64,000 bases of DNA from Rhodanobacteraceae bacterium (lineage in GTDB: Bacteria > Pseudomonadota > Gammaproteobacteria > Xanthomonadales > Rhodanobacteraceae): NCBI GenBank assembly GCA_027019085.1, contig JALUXG010000008.1:33759-97758 (forward strand), written 5' to 3'. Position numbers and translations under genes: made by a program. Under the pieces are notes generated by a model. That model was not told the origin of the DNA. It ran no database searches and saw only the letters and a list, made by a program, of their open reading frames with translations. This document shows, piece by piece, positions 24,962 through 33,658 of the stretch; position 1 is the first letter of the stretch; every line of letters begins with the position of its first letter.

Positions 24962-26077
24962 ATGTCCCATCGCGTACACGGATTGACCGGAGAGTCAGCA
25001 CAAGCTGACTGGCCTCCGCTGACAGCGGGCGAACTCGTCACCGTGCTTGCCTGCTATGGCCTCGACGCACCGCAAGGTTCGCCGTGGATCAGTCCCCGCC
25101 CGCTCTCTTCCGCTGCCTGCGTGCAGGCCGGAACACGTCAGGTCTTCGTCAAACGCCACCCGCGGGATGTTCGCAACGCACCGGCCTTGCGAGAGGAACA
25201 CCGTTTCATCGCCCACCTGCGCGCACGCGGCATCCCTGTACCCCAGGTACTGACACGACCCGATGGCGACAGCGTGTTCGATACCGGGACATGGACCTAC
25301 GAACTGCATGCCCTTGCCGCGGGCGACGACCGCTATCGCCAGGCCCATTCGTGGACACCGCCGCGTTCGCTTTCCGACGCGCGTGCCGCGGGCAGCATGC
25401 TGGCCAGGCTGCATCAGGCCTCGCAGGGATACGCCGCGCCGCAACGCTCCACGCACATCCTGGTCGCCCGCGACGAACTGCTGCGCGACGCGGATGTGAT
25501 CGGCGCGCTGGAAGCACAACTGGCTTCACGGCCGGCACTGGCCAGTTTCCTCGCCACGCGCCGCTGGCAGAACGACCTGCAAGCCGATGTGCTGCCCCTG
25601 CATGCACTTGCGCAACCGGAGCTGGCCGGCGAGCCGCGCCTGTGGACCCACAACGACTGGCATGTGTCGAACCTGTTCTGGCACGACGATCACCGTGTTG
25701 CCGCGGTGGTGGATTTCGGACTGGCCTCGCCGAACTTCGCGCTTTACGACCTGGCAACCGCCATCGAGCGCAATGCCATTGCATGGCTGGACCTGGTACG
25801 CGGGGATGAGTCCGTGCACGCCCGTGTCGCCGAAGCGCTGATCACCGGCTACCGTGACGAGACCCCCCTGCATGCACGGGACCTGCATGTGCTGGCACGC
25901 TTGCTGCCTGTGGTGCACCTGGATTTCGCGCTCTCGGAGATCGAGTACTTCCACGGCATTCTTGCTTCGCGCGAGCGCGCCGAACTGGCCTATGCACAGT
26001 TCCTCCTGGGCCACGCCCGCTGGTTCAGGCAGGCCTCCGGACAGCGTCTGCTGGAATGCATCGAGGCACTCGCCTGA
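24962..26077 (+). CDS. APH-fold kinase, stress response kinase A-like
   Basis: A 371-residue aminoglycoside-phosphotransferase-fold protein. It has a substrate-binding lobe with 'RQVFVKRHPRDVRNAPALRE', a Brenner motif 'LWTHNDWHVSNLFWHDDH' with the catalytic Asp, and 'AAVVDFGLASPNFALYDLAT' with the metal-binding Asp. This pattern occurs in SrkA/YihE and homoserine-kinase-II-like proteins. The substrate is not known. The start could also be the track ATG nine codons upstream. The TPP riboswitch begins 65 nt after the stop, so the kinase is not under its control. Confidence 0.8.
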   Translation: MSHRVHGLTGESAQADWPPLTAGELVTVLACYGLDAPQGSPWISPRPLSSAACVQAGTRQVFVKRHPRDVRNAPALREEHRFIAHLRARGIPVPQVLTRPDGDSVFDTGTWTYELHALAAGDDRYRQAHSWTPPRSLSDARAAGSMLARLHQASQGYAAPQRSTHILVARDELLRDADVIGALEAQLASRPALASFLATRRWQNDLQADVLPLHALAQPELAGEPRLWTHNDWHVSNLFWHDDHRVAAVVDFGLASPNFALYDLATAIERNAIAWLDLVRGDESVHARVAEALITGYRDETPLHARDLHVLARLLPVVHLDFALSEIEYFHGILASRERAELAYAQFLLGHARWFRQASGQRLLECIEALA

Positions 26078-26141
26078 CCGTATCGCTCGCAAAAACCGGC
26101 TGGCGTTCGGACACAAAACATGCTGCAATGCATGCCTGAGA

Positions 26142-26221
26142 AGCGGGGGTGCCTGGCTGGAACCAGGCTGAGAATCACCCTTCGAACCTGATCCGGCTCG
26201 TACCGGCGTAGGGAGCTTCGA
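26142..26221 (+). ncRNA. TPP riboswitch (THI element)
   Basis: The conserved blocks are present in order: GGGGTGCC, GGCTGAGA, ATCACCC, GAACCTGATC and ACCGGCGTAGGGA. The P1 closing part and the two arms that hold the pyrimidine and pyrophosphate ends can be drawn. It lies about 70 nt upstream of the TonB-receptor start, so thiamine pyrophosphate should repress the receptor and pnuT. A short CCGCC-TGCCT-GGCGG hairpin follows and may be part of the expression platform; no clear U-tract follows, which favours translational control. Confidence 0.93.
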
Positions 26222-26289
26222 CATGATCCGCCTGCCTGGCGGGTCAGGTCGCCGTCGCTTCGTGGCATCCACCAACCGACGTGCAGACC

Positions 26290-28464
26290 ATGAACCGTAC
26301 CCTCTTCAGCATCGCCCTCCTCCTCGTGCCTGTATACGCCGTCTCCGGCATGGCGTCGGCCCGTGACACACAGCCGGCCTCTGCGGCATCGTCCGCCACG
26401 CCCCTGGCCCCGGTTACCGTGCGCTCGCCATCCGCACCTCGACAAGGCGGGATCGCCAATCTGGATGGTGCATCCCTCAAGGACACCCCGGTCAGTATCA
26501 CCATCATGTCGCGCCGTGAACTGGACCTGCGCCAACCGCGCACCATCAGCGACCTGGCCAGTTATGACGCTTCGATGGGCGATGATTACGCGCCTGTCGG
26601 TTACTACCAGGACACCACTATCCGCGGCTACATCCTCGACCTGGCCACCGGATTTCGCATCAACGACCTGACGGTGGTCGGGGCCCAGCGCTTTGCCTTC
26701 GAGAACGTGCAGCGGGTGGAGGTTCTCAAGGGCCTGGCAGGTATCGACGCCGGCGTGATCGCACCCGCCGGCGTGATCGATTTCATCACCAAGCGCCCAG
26801 CCGATGTGCACAGCCTCACCTTCGGCACCGACTCGCACGGGTCACGCTATGCCGCGGCCGACATTGGCACCTGGCTGACACCGGATTTCGGCATCCGACT
26901 CAACACGGCCTGGGAAGGCATCCACAGCTACGTCGAGCATGCCAACGGCCGACGCAATTTCTATGCCCTGGCTGCGGACTGGAAGATCGGGGAGCGCGCC
27001 GTATTGCGCCTGGACAGCAGCTACCAGACCAGCGCGCAACGTTCGGTGTCGGGCTACCAGCTACTGGGCGGCACCACCGTGCCTGCGCATGCCAGCCGCA
27101 CGCAGATGCTCGGCTACGAGCCCTGGCAACTGCCCGTGATCATGGGCACCAGCAACACCAGCGCACGCCTGGACCTCGCACTGAGCAAGCACTGGAAACT
27201 GCGGCTCGATGCCGGGCACAGCCGCAGCGTCATCAACGACAACGTGGCCTACGCCTACGGCTGCTTCTATACCGCCGCCTGCGCAAGCGGCGCCACACCG
27301 GGCAATTTCTTCGCTCCCAACGGCGAGTACGACATCTACGACTACCGCAGCCCGGACGACACGCGGGCCAACGACGAGATCAAGGCCATCGTGAACGGTC
27401 AGTTCGATACCGGTTTCCTGCACCACACCGTGAGCCTGGGCGCGGATTTTTTCCGCCGTATCGTGCATCAGCGTCCTTATGTGTATGACTATGTCGGCAG
27501 CGCCAACATCAGCCAGCGCAACCCGCCCTACTACCCCCCCTCGCCGAATCAGCCCGGCCCACCGGCCCGACGACTGGACAGCTGGCAGCGCGCACTCATG
27601 GCGCAGGACCGCATCCGCTTTGGCGGGCACTGGCAGGGTGTTGTCGGCGCGCGTTTCGTGCGTCTGGACGAAAGCGCCTTTGACGACCGCGGCCTGCTCC
27701 AGCGTCATACCCGCCTGCACCGCGCCCTGCCCCAGGCCGCTTTGTTATGGATGCCCGACGCTGCCATCACCGGATATCTCAGTTACAGCGAAAGCCTGTC
27801 ACTGGGCGCGGAGGCACCGTGGTGGGCCAGCAACGGAGGCACCATCCTTGCGCCCCTGCTCTCGCGGCAAACCGAGCTGGGTGCCAGATACGATTCAGAC
27901 GGTGGCCCGCAACTGAGCCTGGCCGTGTTCCGCATCCGTCGCCCCGATCAGTACGCCATGCCCGATGCCAGTCCGGCGGGATACACCTTCGTGCAGCGCG
28001 GTCAGAACGTGCATCAGGGTATCGAACTGGGCGCGCATGGCCCGCTGGGGGCAGATCTGCGCCTCGATGCCAGCGTGGCCTGGCTGCGGACACGCGCCGA
28101 GGGCATCGGCACGCCCGCCTACGAGGGGCATCAGCTCGTGAACACGCCAGCCTGGCGCACTTCGGTTTTCGCCGAGTACCGGTTGCCGGTGTTCCCCGCA
28201 CTGAGCCTGCTGGGCGGCTGGCGCTACAGCAGCGAGAAGAATGCGCTGCCAGACGGCCTGACGCGCGTGGGCGCCTACAACGTCTTCGATACCGGGCTGG
28301 TCTACCGCACCCGCCCCGGCGGGCATACCATCACCTGGCGCCTGATCGTCAACAACGTGTTCAACCGTTTCTACTGGCGCGATACCGGAACCGCCTATGG
28401 CGACGCCTTCCTGTTCCCGGGCGCACCGCGTCTGGCCCGCCTTACCGTGACCGTGGACCTGTAA
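26290..28464 (+). CDS. TonB-dependent outer membrane receptor, probable thiamine uptake
   Basis: About 724 residues. The signal peptide is 'TLFSIALLLVPVYAVSGMAS', followed by a short linker with 'APVTVRSPSAPRQGG' (TonB-box region). The plug domain comes next ('DTPVSITIMSRRELDLRQPR', 'VQRVEVLKGLAGIDAG', 'GVIDFITKRP') and then a beta-barrel ending 'GAPRLARLTVTVDL' with a terminal Leu. The plug looks like that of siderophore (FhuA-type) receptors. The TPP riboswitch upstream and pnuT 4 nt downstream instead indicate thiamine or a precursor. The track start is GTG; I prefer the ATG at 26290. Confidence 0.88.
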   Translation: MNRTLFSIALLLVPVYAVSGMASARDTQPASAASSATPLAPVTVRSPSAPRQGGIANLDGASLKDTPVSITIMSRRELDLRQPRTISDLASYDASMGDDYAPVGYYQDTTIRGYILDLATGFRINDLTVVGAQRFAFENVQRVEVLKGLAGIDAGVIAPAGVIDFITKRPADVHSLTFGTDSHGSRYAAADIGTWLTPDFGIRLNTAWEGIHSYVEHANGRRNFYALAADWKIGERAVLRLDSSYQTSAQRSVSGYQLLGGTTVPAHASRTQMLGYEPWQLPVIMGTSNTSARLDLALSKHWKLRLDAGHSRSVINDNVAYAYGCFYTAACASGATPGNFFAPNGEYDIYDYRSPDDTRANDEIKAIVNGQFDTGFLHHTVSLGADFFRRIVHQRPYVYDYVGSANISQRNPPYYPPSPNQPGPPARRLDSWQRALMAQDRIRFGGHWQGVVGARFVRLDESAFDDRGLLQRHTRLHRALPQAALLWMPDAAITGYLSYSESLSLGAEAPWWASNGGTILAPLLSRQTELGARYDSDGGPQLSLAVFRIRRPDQYAMPDASPAGYTFVQRGQNVHQGIELGAHGPLGADLRLDASVAWLRTRAEGIGTPAYEGHQLVNTPAWRTSVFAEYRLPVFPALSLLGGWRYSSEKNALPDGLTRVGAYNVFDTGLVYRTRPGGHTITWRLIVNNVFNRFYWRDTGTAYGDAFLFPGAPRLARLTVTVDL

Positions 28465-28468
28465 GCCC

Positions 28469-29056
28469 ATGGGCTGGCTGGAGCTGACCGGTTCGGTACT
28501 GAGCATCTACGCCGTCTGGCTGACAGCCCGGCGGCGCATGCTCAACTTTCCCGTGGGCCTGGCCTCGGTGATCGTGTACGGGTGGATCTTCTACTCTGCG
28601 CACCTGTATTCGGACGCCCTGCTGCAGATCGTTTTCGCCGGTTTCATCGTCTACGGATGGCTGCGCTGGATCGGCAACCTCGACACCAGCGGACGCGTGC
28701 GGATCGCGCCGCTGCCCCGCCGGCGCGCCATGCTCAGCGTGCTGGCAGGCGTGCTCGGCGCGCTGGCACTGGGCTGGACGATGCATCGCTACACCGATGC
28801 CGCCCTGCCCTGGCTGGATGCCGCACTCACTGCGTTCAGCCTGGTCGCCCAGTTCTGGCAGGATCGTCGCCACCTCGCCGCCTGGTGGCTGTGGATCATG
28901 CTCGATGTGATCTACATCGGGGAATACCTGTACAAGGACCTGCGCATCACCGCCGTGCTGTATGCCATTTTCGTCGGGCTGGCGGTAATGGGGCTGCGCG
29001 CGTGGCAGCACGCCGCCACAGGGGAGGCATCATGCGCCGACCCTGCCACAGGTTGA
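28469..29056 (+). CDS. pnuT: PnuT-like thiamine transporter (PnuC family)
   Basis: A 195-residue inner membrane protein with about seven hydrophobic segments of the PnuC family. It starts 'GWLELTGSVLSIYAVWLTAR', and has 'LQIVFAGFIVYGWLRWIGNL' and 'AWWLWIMLDVIYIGEYLYKD', where the W..W...D..YIG.Y pattern lines the substrate pocket. In this family, TPP-riboswitch control marks PnuT (thiamine), while NAD-linked ones are PnuC. Uptake is facilitated diffusion with trapping by phosphorylation. It lies 4 nt after the receptor gene and ends 1 nt from the convergent NUDIX gene. No thiamine kinase is adjacent. Confidence 0.88.
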   Translation: MGWLELTGSVLSIYAVWLTARRRMLNFPVGLASVIVYGWIFYSAHLYSDALLQIVFAGFIVYGWLRWIGNLDTSGRVRIAPLPRRRAMLSVLAGVLGALALGWTMHRYTDAALPWLDAALTAFSLVAQFWQDRRHLAAWWLWIMLDVIYIGEYLYKDLRITAVLYAIFVGLAVMGLRAWQHAATGEASCADPATG

Positions 29057-29057
29057 A

Positions 29058-29606
29058 TCAGCCGCGGGTCTCGAGCCAGCGCCGCGCCATGCGCCGCAGC
29101 GATGCATCCATCGAAACGTCGTCGGCAATCGAGGTCACCTCGCGCCAGGCCAGCGCATGCGATTCGTTGCTGACGACGAAACGTTCGTCCTCGCCGGCAC
29201 GCACGACATAACGAACGTCGTAGTGCCAGTGTTCGGGTTCGTTACCCCTTGCCGGGATGCGATGACGATCAAGGTCGAAGATGTCGCCCTCGACCCTCAA
29301 TCCGGCCACACCGGTCTCCTCTTGCGCCTCCCGCAGGGCCACATGCGACAGGTTCATGTCGCCATCGGCATGACCGCCCGGCTGCAGCCAGCGATCGAGC
29401 TTGCGGTGATGCGTGAGCAGGGTACGCCGTCCGTCGGCACTGACCAGCCAGGCCGAGGCAGTGAAATGCCCAGCAAGACGCGTGCGCAGGAAAGCAGGCC
29501 TGCCTTCCCCGGCAAGACTCGTGAAAAGATCGGCGGTGGGTGCATCGTTCATTGCCTGCGCATAGCTGTCGAGATGCTCGCGCAGGCGGGCCAGGGCTGG
29601 GTTCAT
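29058..29606 (-). CDS. NUDIX hydrolase
   Basis: A 182-residue NUDIX-fold protein. The box region reads 'GGHADGDMNLSHVALREAQEETGV': the REAQEETG half is intact, but the first Glu of the consensus (Gx5E) is Met. The sequence before it ('RRTLLTHHRKLDRWLQPGGH') is typical of the subgroup that begins with a long N-terminal helix. Substrate is unknown. It converges on pnuT with a 1-nt gap, so it is probably not part of the thiamine operon. Confidence 0.82.
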   Translation of the reverse strand: MNPALARLREHLDSYAQAMNDAPTADLFTSLAGEGRPAFLRTRLAGHFTASAWLVSADGRRTLLTHHRKLDRWLQPGGHADGDMNLSHVALREAQEETGVAGLRVEGDIFDLDRHRIPARGNEPEHWHYDVRYVVRAGEDERFVVSNESHALAWREVTSIADDVSMDASLRRMARRWLETRG

Positions 29607-29815
29607 GCGTCCTTGGGTCCTTGCGGGAAAAGTGCGCTGCCACACGGGGCAGACCGGCTGCGCAGCTTAACCCATGACTTTTCTCCTTGTACGGCATCGG
29701 GGAGTTTGGCATGGTACGGCGACCGCGACCCGCCAGACACGGGCCGCCGCATTCGCAGTGGCGGGGAACGACTACATCCGCGCCAACATCGCTGCATCAT
29801 CCGGGGAGACATTGC

Positions 29816-31273
29816 ATGAACGATCTTTTCATCACCAAGCCGGTGCACGCCGAGGCTCACGTGGTCGCGGGCGAGGAGGTCGAGGAATACTCGCTGACCC
29901 GGACGTTAAGCTGGCCGCATCTGGTCATGCTGGGCATCGGCGCCGTGATCGGTGCAGGTATCTTCGTGATCACCGGCACCGCGGCCGCCGATCACGCCGG
30001 ACCTGCCATCATCCTCAGTTTCGTTTTCGCCGGCATCGCCTGCGCCTTCGCTGCACTCTCCTATGCCGAGCTCTCGGCCATGATCCCGGTCTCCGGCAGC
30101 GCCTACAGTTACACCTATTCGACCATGGGTGAAGCTGCCGCATGGTTTGTCGGCTGGAGCCTGGTCCTCGAATACCTGTTCGCCGCCTCGACAGTCGCGG
30201 TCGGCTGGGCCGGATACACCATGAGCTTCCTGGATCAATTCGGCCTGCATGTACCGACAGTCATGCGCGAGGCACCCTTTACCTTCAAGCACGAACAACT
30301 GGTCTGGACCGGCTCCTGGTTCAACCTGCCCGCCGTGCTGATCATTGGCGCCATCGCCATGCTCTGCTATCGCGGCATCAGGGAATCGGCAACCGTCAAT
30401 GCCGTCATTGTCACGCTCAAGGTGCTGGTGGTGTTGCTGGTGGTGATCTTCGGCGCGAAGTATGTGGCGCCGGCCAACTGGCATCCGTTCATTCCGCCGA
30501 ACGAAGGCCCGGGCATCTACGGCTGGTCCGGCGTGTTCCGCGGCGCCTCGATCGTGTTCTTCGCCTACATCGGCTTTGATGCGGTATCGACCGCCGCTCA
30601 GGAAGTGAAGAACCCGCAGCGCGACATGCCGATCGGCATTCTCGGTTCGCTGTTCATCTGCACCCTTCTTTACATCGCCATGGCTGCGGTCCTGACCGGC
30701 ATGCTGCCCTATTCCCAGCTCGGCACGCCGGAGCCGGTCGCGACCGCACTGGCTGCGCATCCGCAGCTGAGCTGGCTGAAAACCCTGGCCGAACTGGCTG
30801 CCATTGCCGGTCTCAGCACGGTGATCCTGGTCATGATGATGGGCCAGCCGCGCATCTTCTACGCCATGTCGCATGACGGATTGCTGCCGAATACGCTGGG
30901 CAGGGTGCATCCGAAGTTCCGCACCCCGCATCGCGCCACGGTGATCGTTGCCGTGATCGCCGCCATCATGGCCGCCTTCCTGCCGATCAGCCTGCTCGGT
31001 GACGTCGTGTCCATGGGCACCCTGATCGCCTTCGCTACCGTGTCCGCCGGCGTCCTGATCCTGCGCTACACCCAGCCGGACCTGAAGCGCTCGTTCCGTG
31101 TGCCTCTGGCCATTCTCGTCTGCCCTCTCGGGGTGCTTGCGTGCCTGTCGCTGATCTGGATCATGCCGGTGCGCAACTGGCTGCTGCTGCTCGGCTGGAC
31201 CGTGATCGGGTTCATCGTGTACTTCAGCTACGGATACAAGCACAGCAAGCTGCGCAAGGCACAGCAGTCGTAA
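29816..31273 (+). CDS. APC-family amino acid permease (copy 1)
   Basis: A 485-residue, 12-segment APC permease of the cationic amino acid transporter-like type. It opens with 'WPHLVMLGIGAVIGAGIFVI' and 'TGTAAADHAGPAIILSFVFA', and has 'MIPVSGSAYSYTYSTMGE' in helix 3 and 'FFAYIGFDAVSTAAQEVKNP' in helix 6-8. The soluble tail is short. The ATG at 29816 follows a weak ribosome binding site (GGGGAG). The next gene downstream is a close paralogue on the same strand with a 44-nt gap. Confidence 0.9.
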   Translation: MNDLFITKPVHAEAHVVAGEEVEEYSLTRTLSWPHLVMLGIGAVIGAGIFVITGTAAADHAGPAIILSFVFAGIACAFAALSYAELSAMIPVSGSAYSYTYSTMGEAAAWFVGWSLVLEYLFAASTVAVGWAGYTMSFLDQFGLHVPTVMREAPFTFKHEQLVWTGSWFNLPAVLIIGAIAMLCYRGIRESATVNAVIVTLKVLVVLLVVIFGAKYVAPANWHPFIPPNEGPGIYGWSGVFRGASIVFFAYIGFDAVSTAAQEVKNPQRDMPIGILGSLFICTLLYIAMAAVLTGMLPYSQLGTPEPVATALAAHPQLSWLKTLAELAAIAGLSTVILVMMMGQPRIFYAMSHDGLLPNTLGRVHPKFRTPHRATVIVAVIAAIMAAFLPISLLGDVVSMGTLIAFATVSAGVLILRYTQPDLKRSFRVPLAILVCPLGVLACLSLIWIMPVRNWLLLLGWTVIGFIVYFSYGYKHSKLRKAQQS

Positions 31274-31317
31274 GCCCTGGCCACGCCGGCACCCCATTCC
31301 GACCGAGCGGTATTTCC

Positions 31318-32784
31318 ATGTCCATGCTGCACCAGCTGTTCGCCCGCAAGACCTCGTTCCGCAACGACGACGATACGCACGGCCCGGGTCTGCGACGCAC
31401 GCTGGGGCCGTGGGGCATCACCGCGCTGGGCATCGGCGCGGTCATCGGCACCGGCATCTTCGTGGTCACTGGCACCGCCGCGGCCGAACACGCCGGCCCT
31501 GCGGTGCTGATTTCCTTCGTGCTGGCGGCCATCGTCAGCGGCTTCTCGGCGCTGTGCTATGCCGAATTCGCCACCCTGATCCCGATTTCCGGAAGTTCGT
31601 ATTCCTATGCCTATGCCACGCTCGGCGAACTGACGGCCTGGTTCATCGGCTGGAACATGGTGCTCGAATACGGCATCTCCGCCTCGGCGGTCGCCGCAAG
31701 CTGGACCGGCTATTTCGGTAGCCTGCTACGGGACGTGTTCGGCATTCACCTGCCCGTTGCACTGTCCAACGCGCCATTGGCGTTTACCGACGGCCACCTG
31801 GTGCATACCGGCGCGCTGTTCAACCTGCCCGCCGTGGCCATCGTGCTGGCCTTGACCTGGCTTTGCTACATAGGCATTCGCGAGTCTTCGGGCATGAACG
31901 CGCTGATGGTATTGCTCAAGGTCGGACTGATCGTGGTCATCATCGTCGCCGGTGCACGTTACGTGAATGTCGACAACTGGCATCCGTTCATTCCTGCGCA
32001 GCAAGGGCCGGACAAGTACGGCTGGTCCGGCATCTTCCGCGGTGCGGCCATGGTCTTCTTCGCCTACATCGGCTTCGAGGCCACATCGACTGCGGCACAG
32101 GAATGCAAGAATCCGCAACGCGACCTTCCCTTCGGCATCATGGTCTCGCTGTTCCTGTGCACGGTGCTGTACCTGGGCATGGCGGCGGTCATGACCGGAC
32201 TGGTACCTGCGGCCATGCTGGACACGGCCGACCCGGTCATCACCGCCATGCGCGGCCATCCGCAGCTTGACTGGCTGCGACCACTGGTCGAGATCGGCGC
32301 CCTGATCGGCCTGTCCTCGGTGATCCTGGTGATGATCATCGCGCAACCGCGCATCTTCATGATCATGGCCCGCGACGGCATGCTGCCCAAGGTATTCGCC
32401 CGGGTGCATCCGCGTCATCGCACGCCGCACATCAACACCCTGATCACCGGCTTCGGGATCGCGTTGCTGGCGGCAATCTTCCCGTTGGACCTGCTGGCCG
32501 ACCTGACCTCGATGGGCACCCTGATCGCATTCGCCGCAGTCTGCGCGGGCGTGCTGATCCTGCGCTACACCCAACCGGACCTGCCGCGCACCTTCCGCGT
32601 GCCGGCGGCATGGTTCACCTGCACGGCAGGCGTACTGAGCTGCAGCTTCCTGCTGTCGCAGATGAACTGGTTCAACTGGACCCTGATGGGTGTCTGGACG
32701 GTATTCGGGCTGGCCATCTATTTCCTCTACGGTTACCGCAACAGCCTGCTCAGGCAGCGGGCCCGGCCCGGCGGAAACATCTGA
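31318..32784 (+). CDS. APC-family amino acid permease (copy 2)
   Basis: A 488-residue paralogue of the preceding gene with the same landmarks ('WGITALGIGAVIGTGIFVV', 'TGTAAAEHAGPAVLISFVL', 'LIPISGSSYSYAYATLGE', 'FFAYIGFEATSTAAQECKNP', 'TLIAFAAVCAGVLILRYTQP'). The two clearly arose by tandem duplication and diverged; loops and the extracellular segment around 'RDVFGIHLPVALSNAPLAF' differ most. Both probably import basic or related amino acids, perhaps with different specificity. A gene-free, partly AT-rich stretch follows. Confidence 0.9.
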   Translation: MSMLHQLFARKTSFRNDDDTHGPGLRRTLGPWGITALGIGAVIGTGIFVVTGTAAAEHAGPAVLISFVLAAIVSGFSALCYAEFATLIPISGSSYSYAYATLGELTAWFIGWNMVLEYGISASAVAASWTGYFGSLLRDVFGIHLPVALSNAPLAFTDGHLVHTGALFNLPAVAIVLALTWLCYIGIRESSGMNALMVLLKVGLIVVIIVAGARYVNVDNWHPFIPAQQGPDKYGWSGIFRGAAMVFFAYIGFEATSTAAQECKNPQRDLPFGIMVSLFLCTVLYLGMAAVMTGLVPAAMLDTADPVITAMRGHPQLDWLRPLVEIGALIGLSSVILVMIIAQPRIFMIMARDGMLPKVFARVHPRHRTPHINTLITGFGIALLAAIFPLDLLADLTSMGTLIAFAAVCAGVLILRYTQPDLPRTFRVPAAWFTCTAGVLSCSFLLSQMNWFNWTLMGVWTVFGLAIYFLYGYRNSLLRQRARPGGNI

Positions 32785-32970
32785 ACATACGCTCACGTAT
32801 GCTCAAATTATCCTCGATATAACATTAGATATTGCATATATTTTATTGTTTAATATAGGTTATTCTTTTTTTATTCCAGCCGGACTGCAAAACATCTGGA
32901 TGCCGACTGGGCGGGGGAGTATCATGCTTGGTCCGCGGGTTTTTCACTTGGCAGTGGGCCCCGGAATGCC

Positions 32971-33017
32971 GCCCGGGCGCACCGGATGGGTCAGCTCCTC
33001 AATCCGGTGTGCTCGGG
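32971..33017 (+). ncRNA. Candidate structured RNA hairpin
   Basis: GCCCGGGCGCACCGGAT (32971-32987) pairs with ATCCGGTGTGCTCGGGC (33001-33017) over 17 positions, with a 13-nt loop (GGGTCAGCTCCTC). Two pairs are G-U when read as plus-strand RNA and would be A-C mismatches on the minus strand, which favours a plus-strand transcript. The AT-rich block about 90-160 nt upstream could supply a promoter. No known RNA family is recognised. It might also be a 3' processing or terminator element of the permease operon, but there is no T-tract. Confidence 0.4.
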
Positions 33018-33139
33018 CAGCACCTCTCCTGCAGCACCCATTCCCGGCAACCCATGCCATCCCCGCACCCTGCCGCAAAAGCTTGCGCATGCGGGCGGAC
33101 ACGTGCACAGGCCCTGAAGGCAAGCTCCAGACATGACAA

Positions 33140-33158
33140 AGGCCGGACATGCCGGCCT
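33140..33158 (-). terminator. Probable terminator of the HiPIP gene
   Basis: AGGCCGG-ACATG-CCGGCCT, a 7-bp perfect stem; on the minus strand it is followed by TTTGTC. A second hairpin (GCCGGGC-TCTGC-GCCCGGC, 33183-33201) lies only 7 nt past the HiPIP stop, without a T-tract. Together they probably end the HiPIP transcript. Confidence 0.5.
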
Positions 33159-33207
33159 CCGTTCATGTGTATTTGCCGGGGTGCCGGGCTCTGCGCCCGG
33201 CGGATCC

Positions 33208-33543
33208 TCAGGCCTTGTTCTGATGCGATACGCACCATCCCTTGGCAGCCACATCCTTGCCCGGGAAGATCTTGCACGGCCCCCAGGCCTCACCGGCCTT
33301 GCCCTCGTAGAACAGGCAGTTGCTGCAATCAGCTCCGGGCTTGTACGCCGGATTCTTGGTCTTCGTGTGGTCCTCGACGTAACCCAGCGCCTTGGCCGTT
33401 GGGTCCGATGGGGACAGATGTGGCAAGCCACCTGCACGCGCCACACGCGGCAGGATGCCGGCTACTGCGGCAACCGCCGCCGTACCTGCGGCAAGTTTCA
33501 GGAAACTGCGCCGTGATTCGTTCATGGAACCTTTGCTGCTCAT
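33208..33543 (-). CDS. High-potential iron-sulfur protein (HiPIP)
   Basis: A small periplasmic 4Fe-4S electron carrier. The 111-residue precursor has a Tat signal peptide with the twin-arginine motif 'ESRRSFLKLAAGTAAVAAVA'. The mature part carries the four cluster Cys in 'GADCSNCLFYEG', 'AWGPCKIFPGK' and 'KGWCVSHQNKA', with the usual aromatic pocket residues. The ATG at 33543 has a perfect AGGAGGT ten nt upstream; the inner ATG at 33525 is less well served. HiPIPs carry electrons between the bc1 complex and oxidases or other acceptors. No redox partner gene is adjacent. Confidence 0.93.
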   Translation of the reverse strand: MSSKGSMNESRRSFLKLAAGTAAVAAVAGILPRVARAGGLPHLSPSDPTAKALGYVEDHTKTKNPAYKPGADCSNCLFYEGKAGEAWGPCKIFPGKDVAAKGWCVSHQNKA

Positions 33544-33658
33544 GGACTGGATACCTCCTACAGTATGCCCAGGGACTCTTGAATCATGCCATTTTATCAG
33601 CCCGCGACCAGACACCCCGCGCAAAAAATCCAATGGTGAGAATGGCTTTCATTACCTG

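Larger units (their letters stand above)
32785..33207. other. Gene-free stretch with AT-rich block and hairpins
   Basis: No convincing ORF lies here. From about 32808 to 32885 the sequence is strikingly AT-rich (with ATATATTTTATTG and TTCTTTTTTTATTCC) in an otherwise GC-rich region. After it comes a strong 17-bp hairpin (32971-33017), listed separately, and then short hairpins near the HiPIP 3' end. The block could be a promoter region with an UP element, a transferred fragment, or a nucleoid-protein binding site. Confidence 0.6.

Noticed and set aside
29657-29815. A second riboswitch upstream of the permease pair
   Set aside because: No lysine-riboswitch or other known conserved blocks are visible; only weak promoter-like words.
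29906-31297. A 463-codon minus-strand ORF
   Set aside because: Antisense to the first APC permease and rich in Asp/Gly/His/Gln, the mirror of hydrophobic codons.
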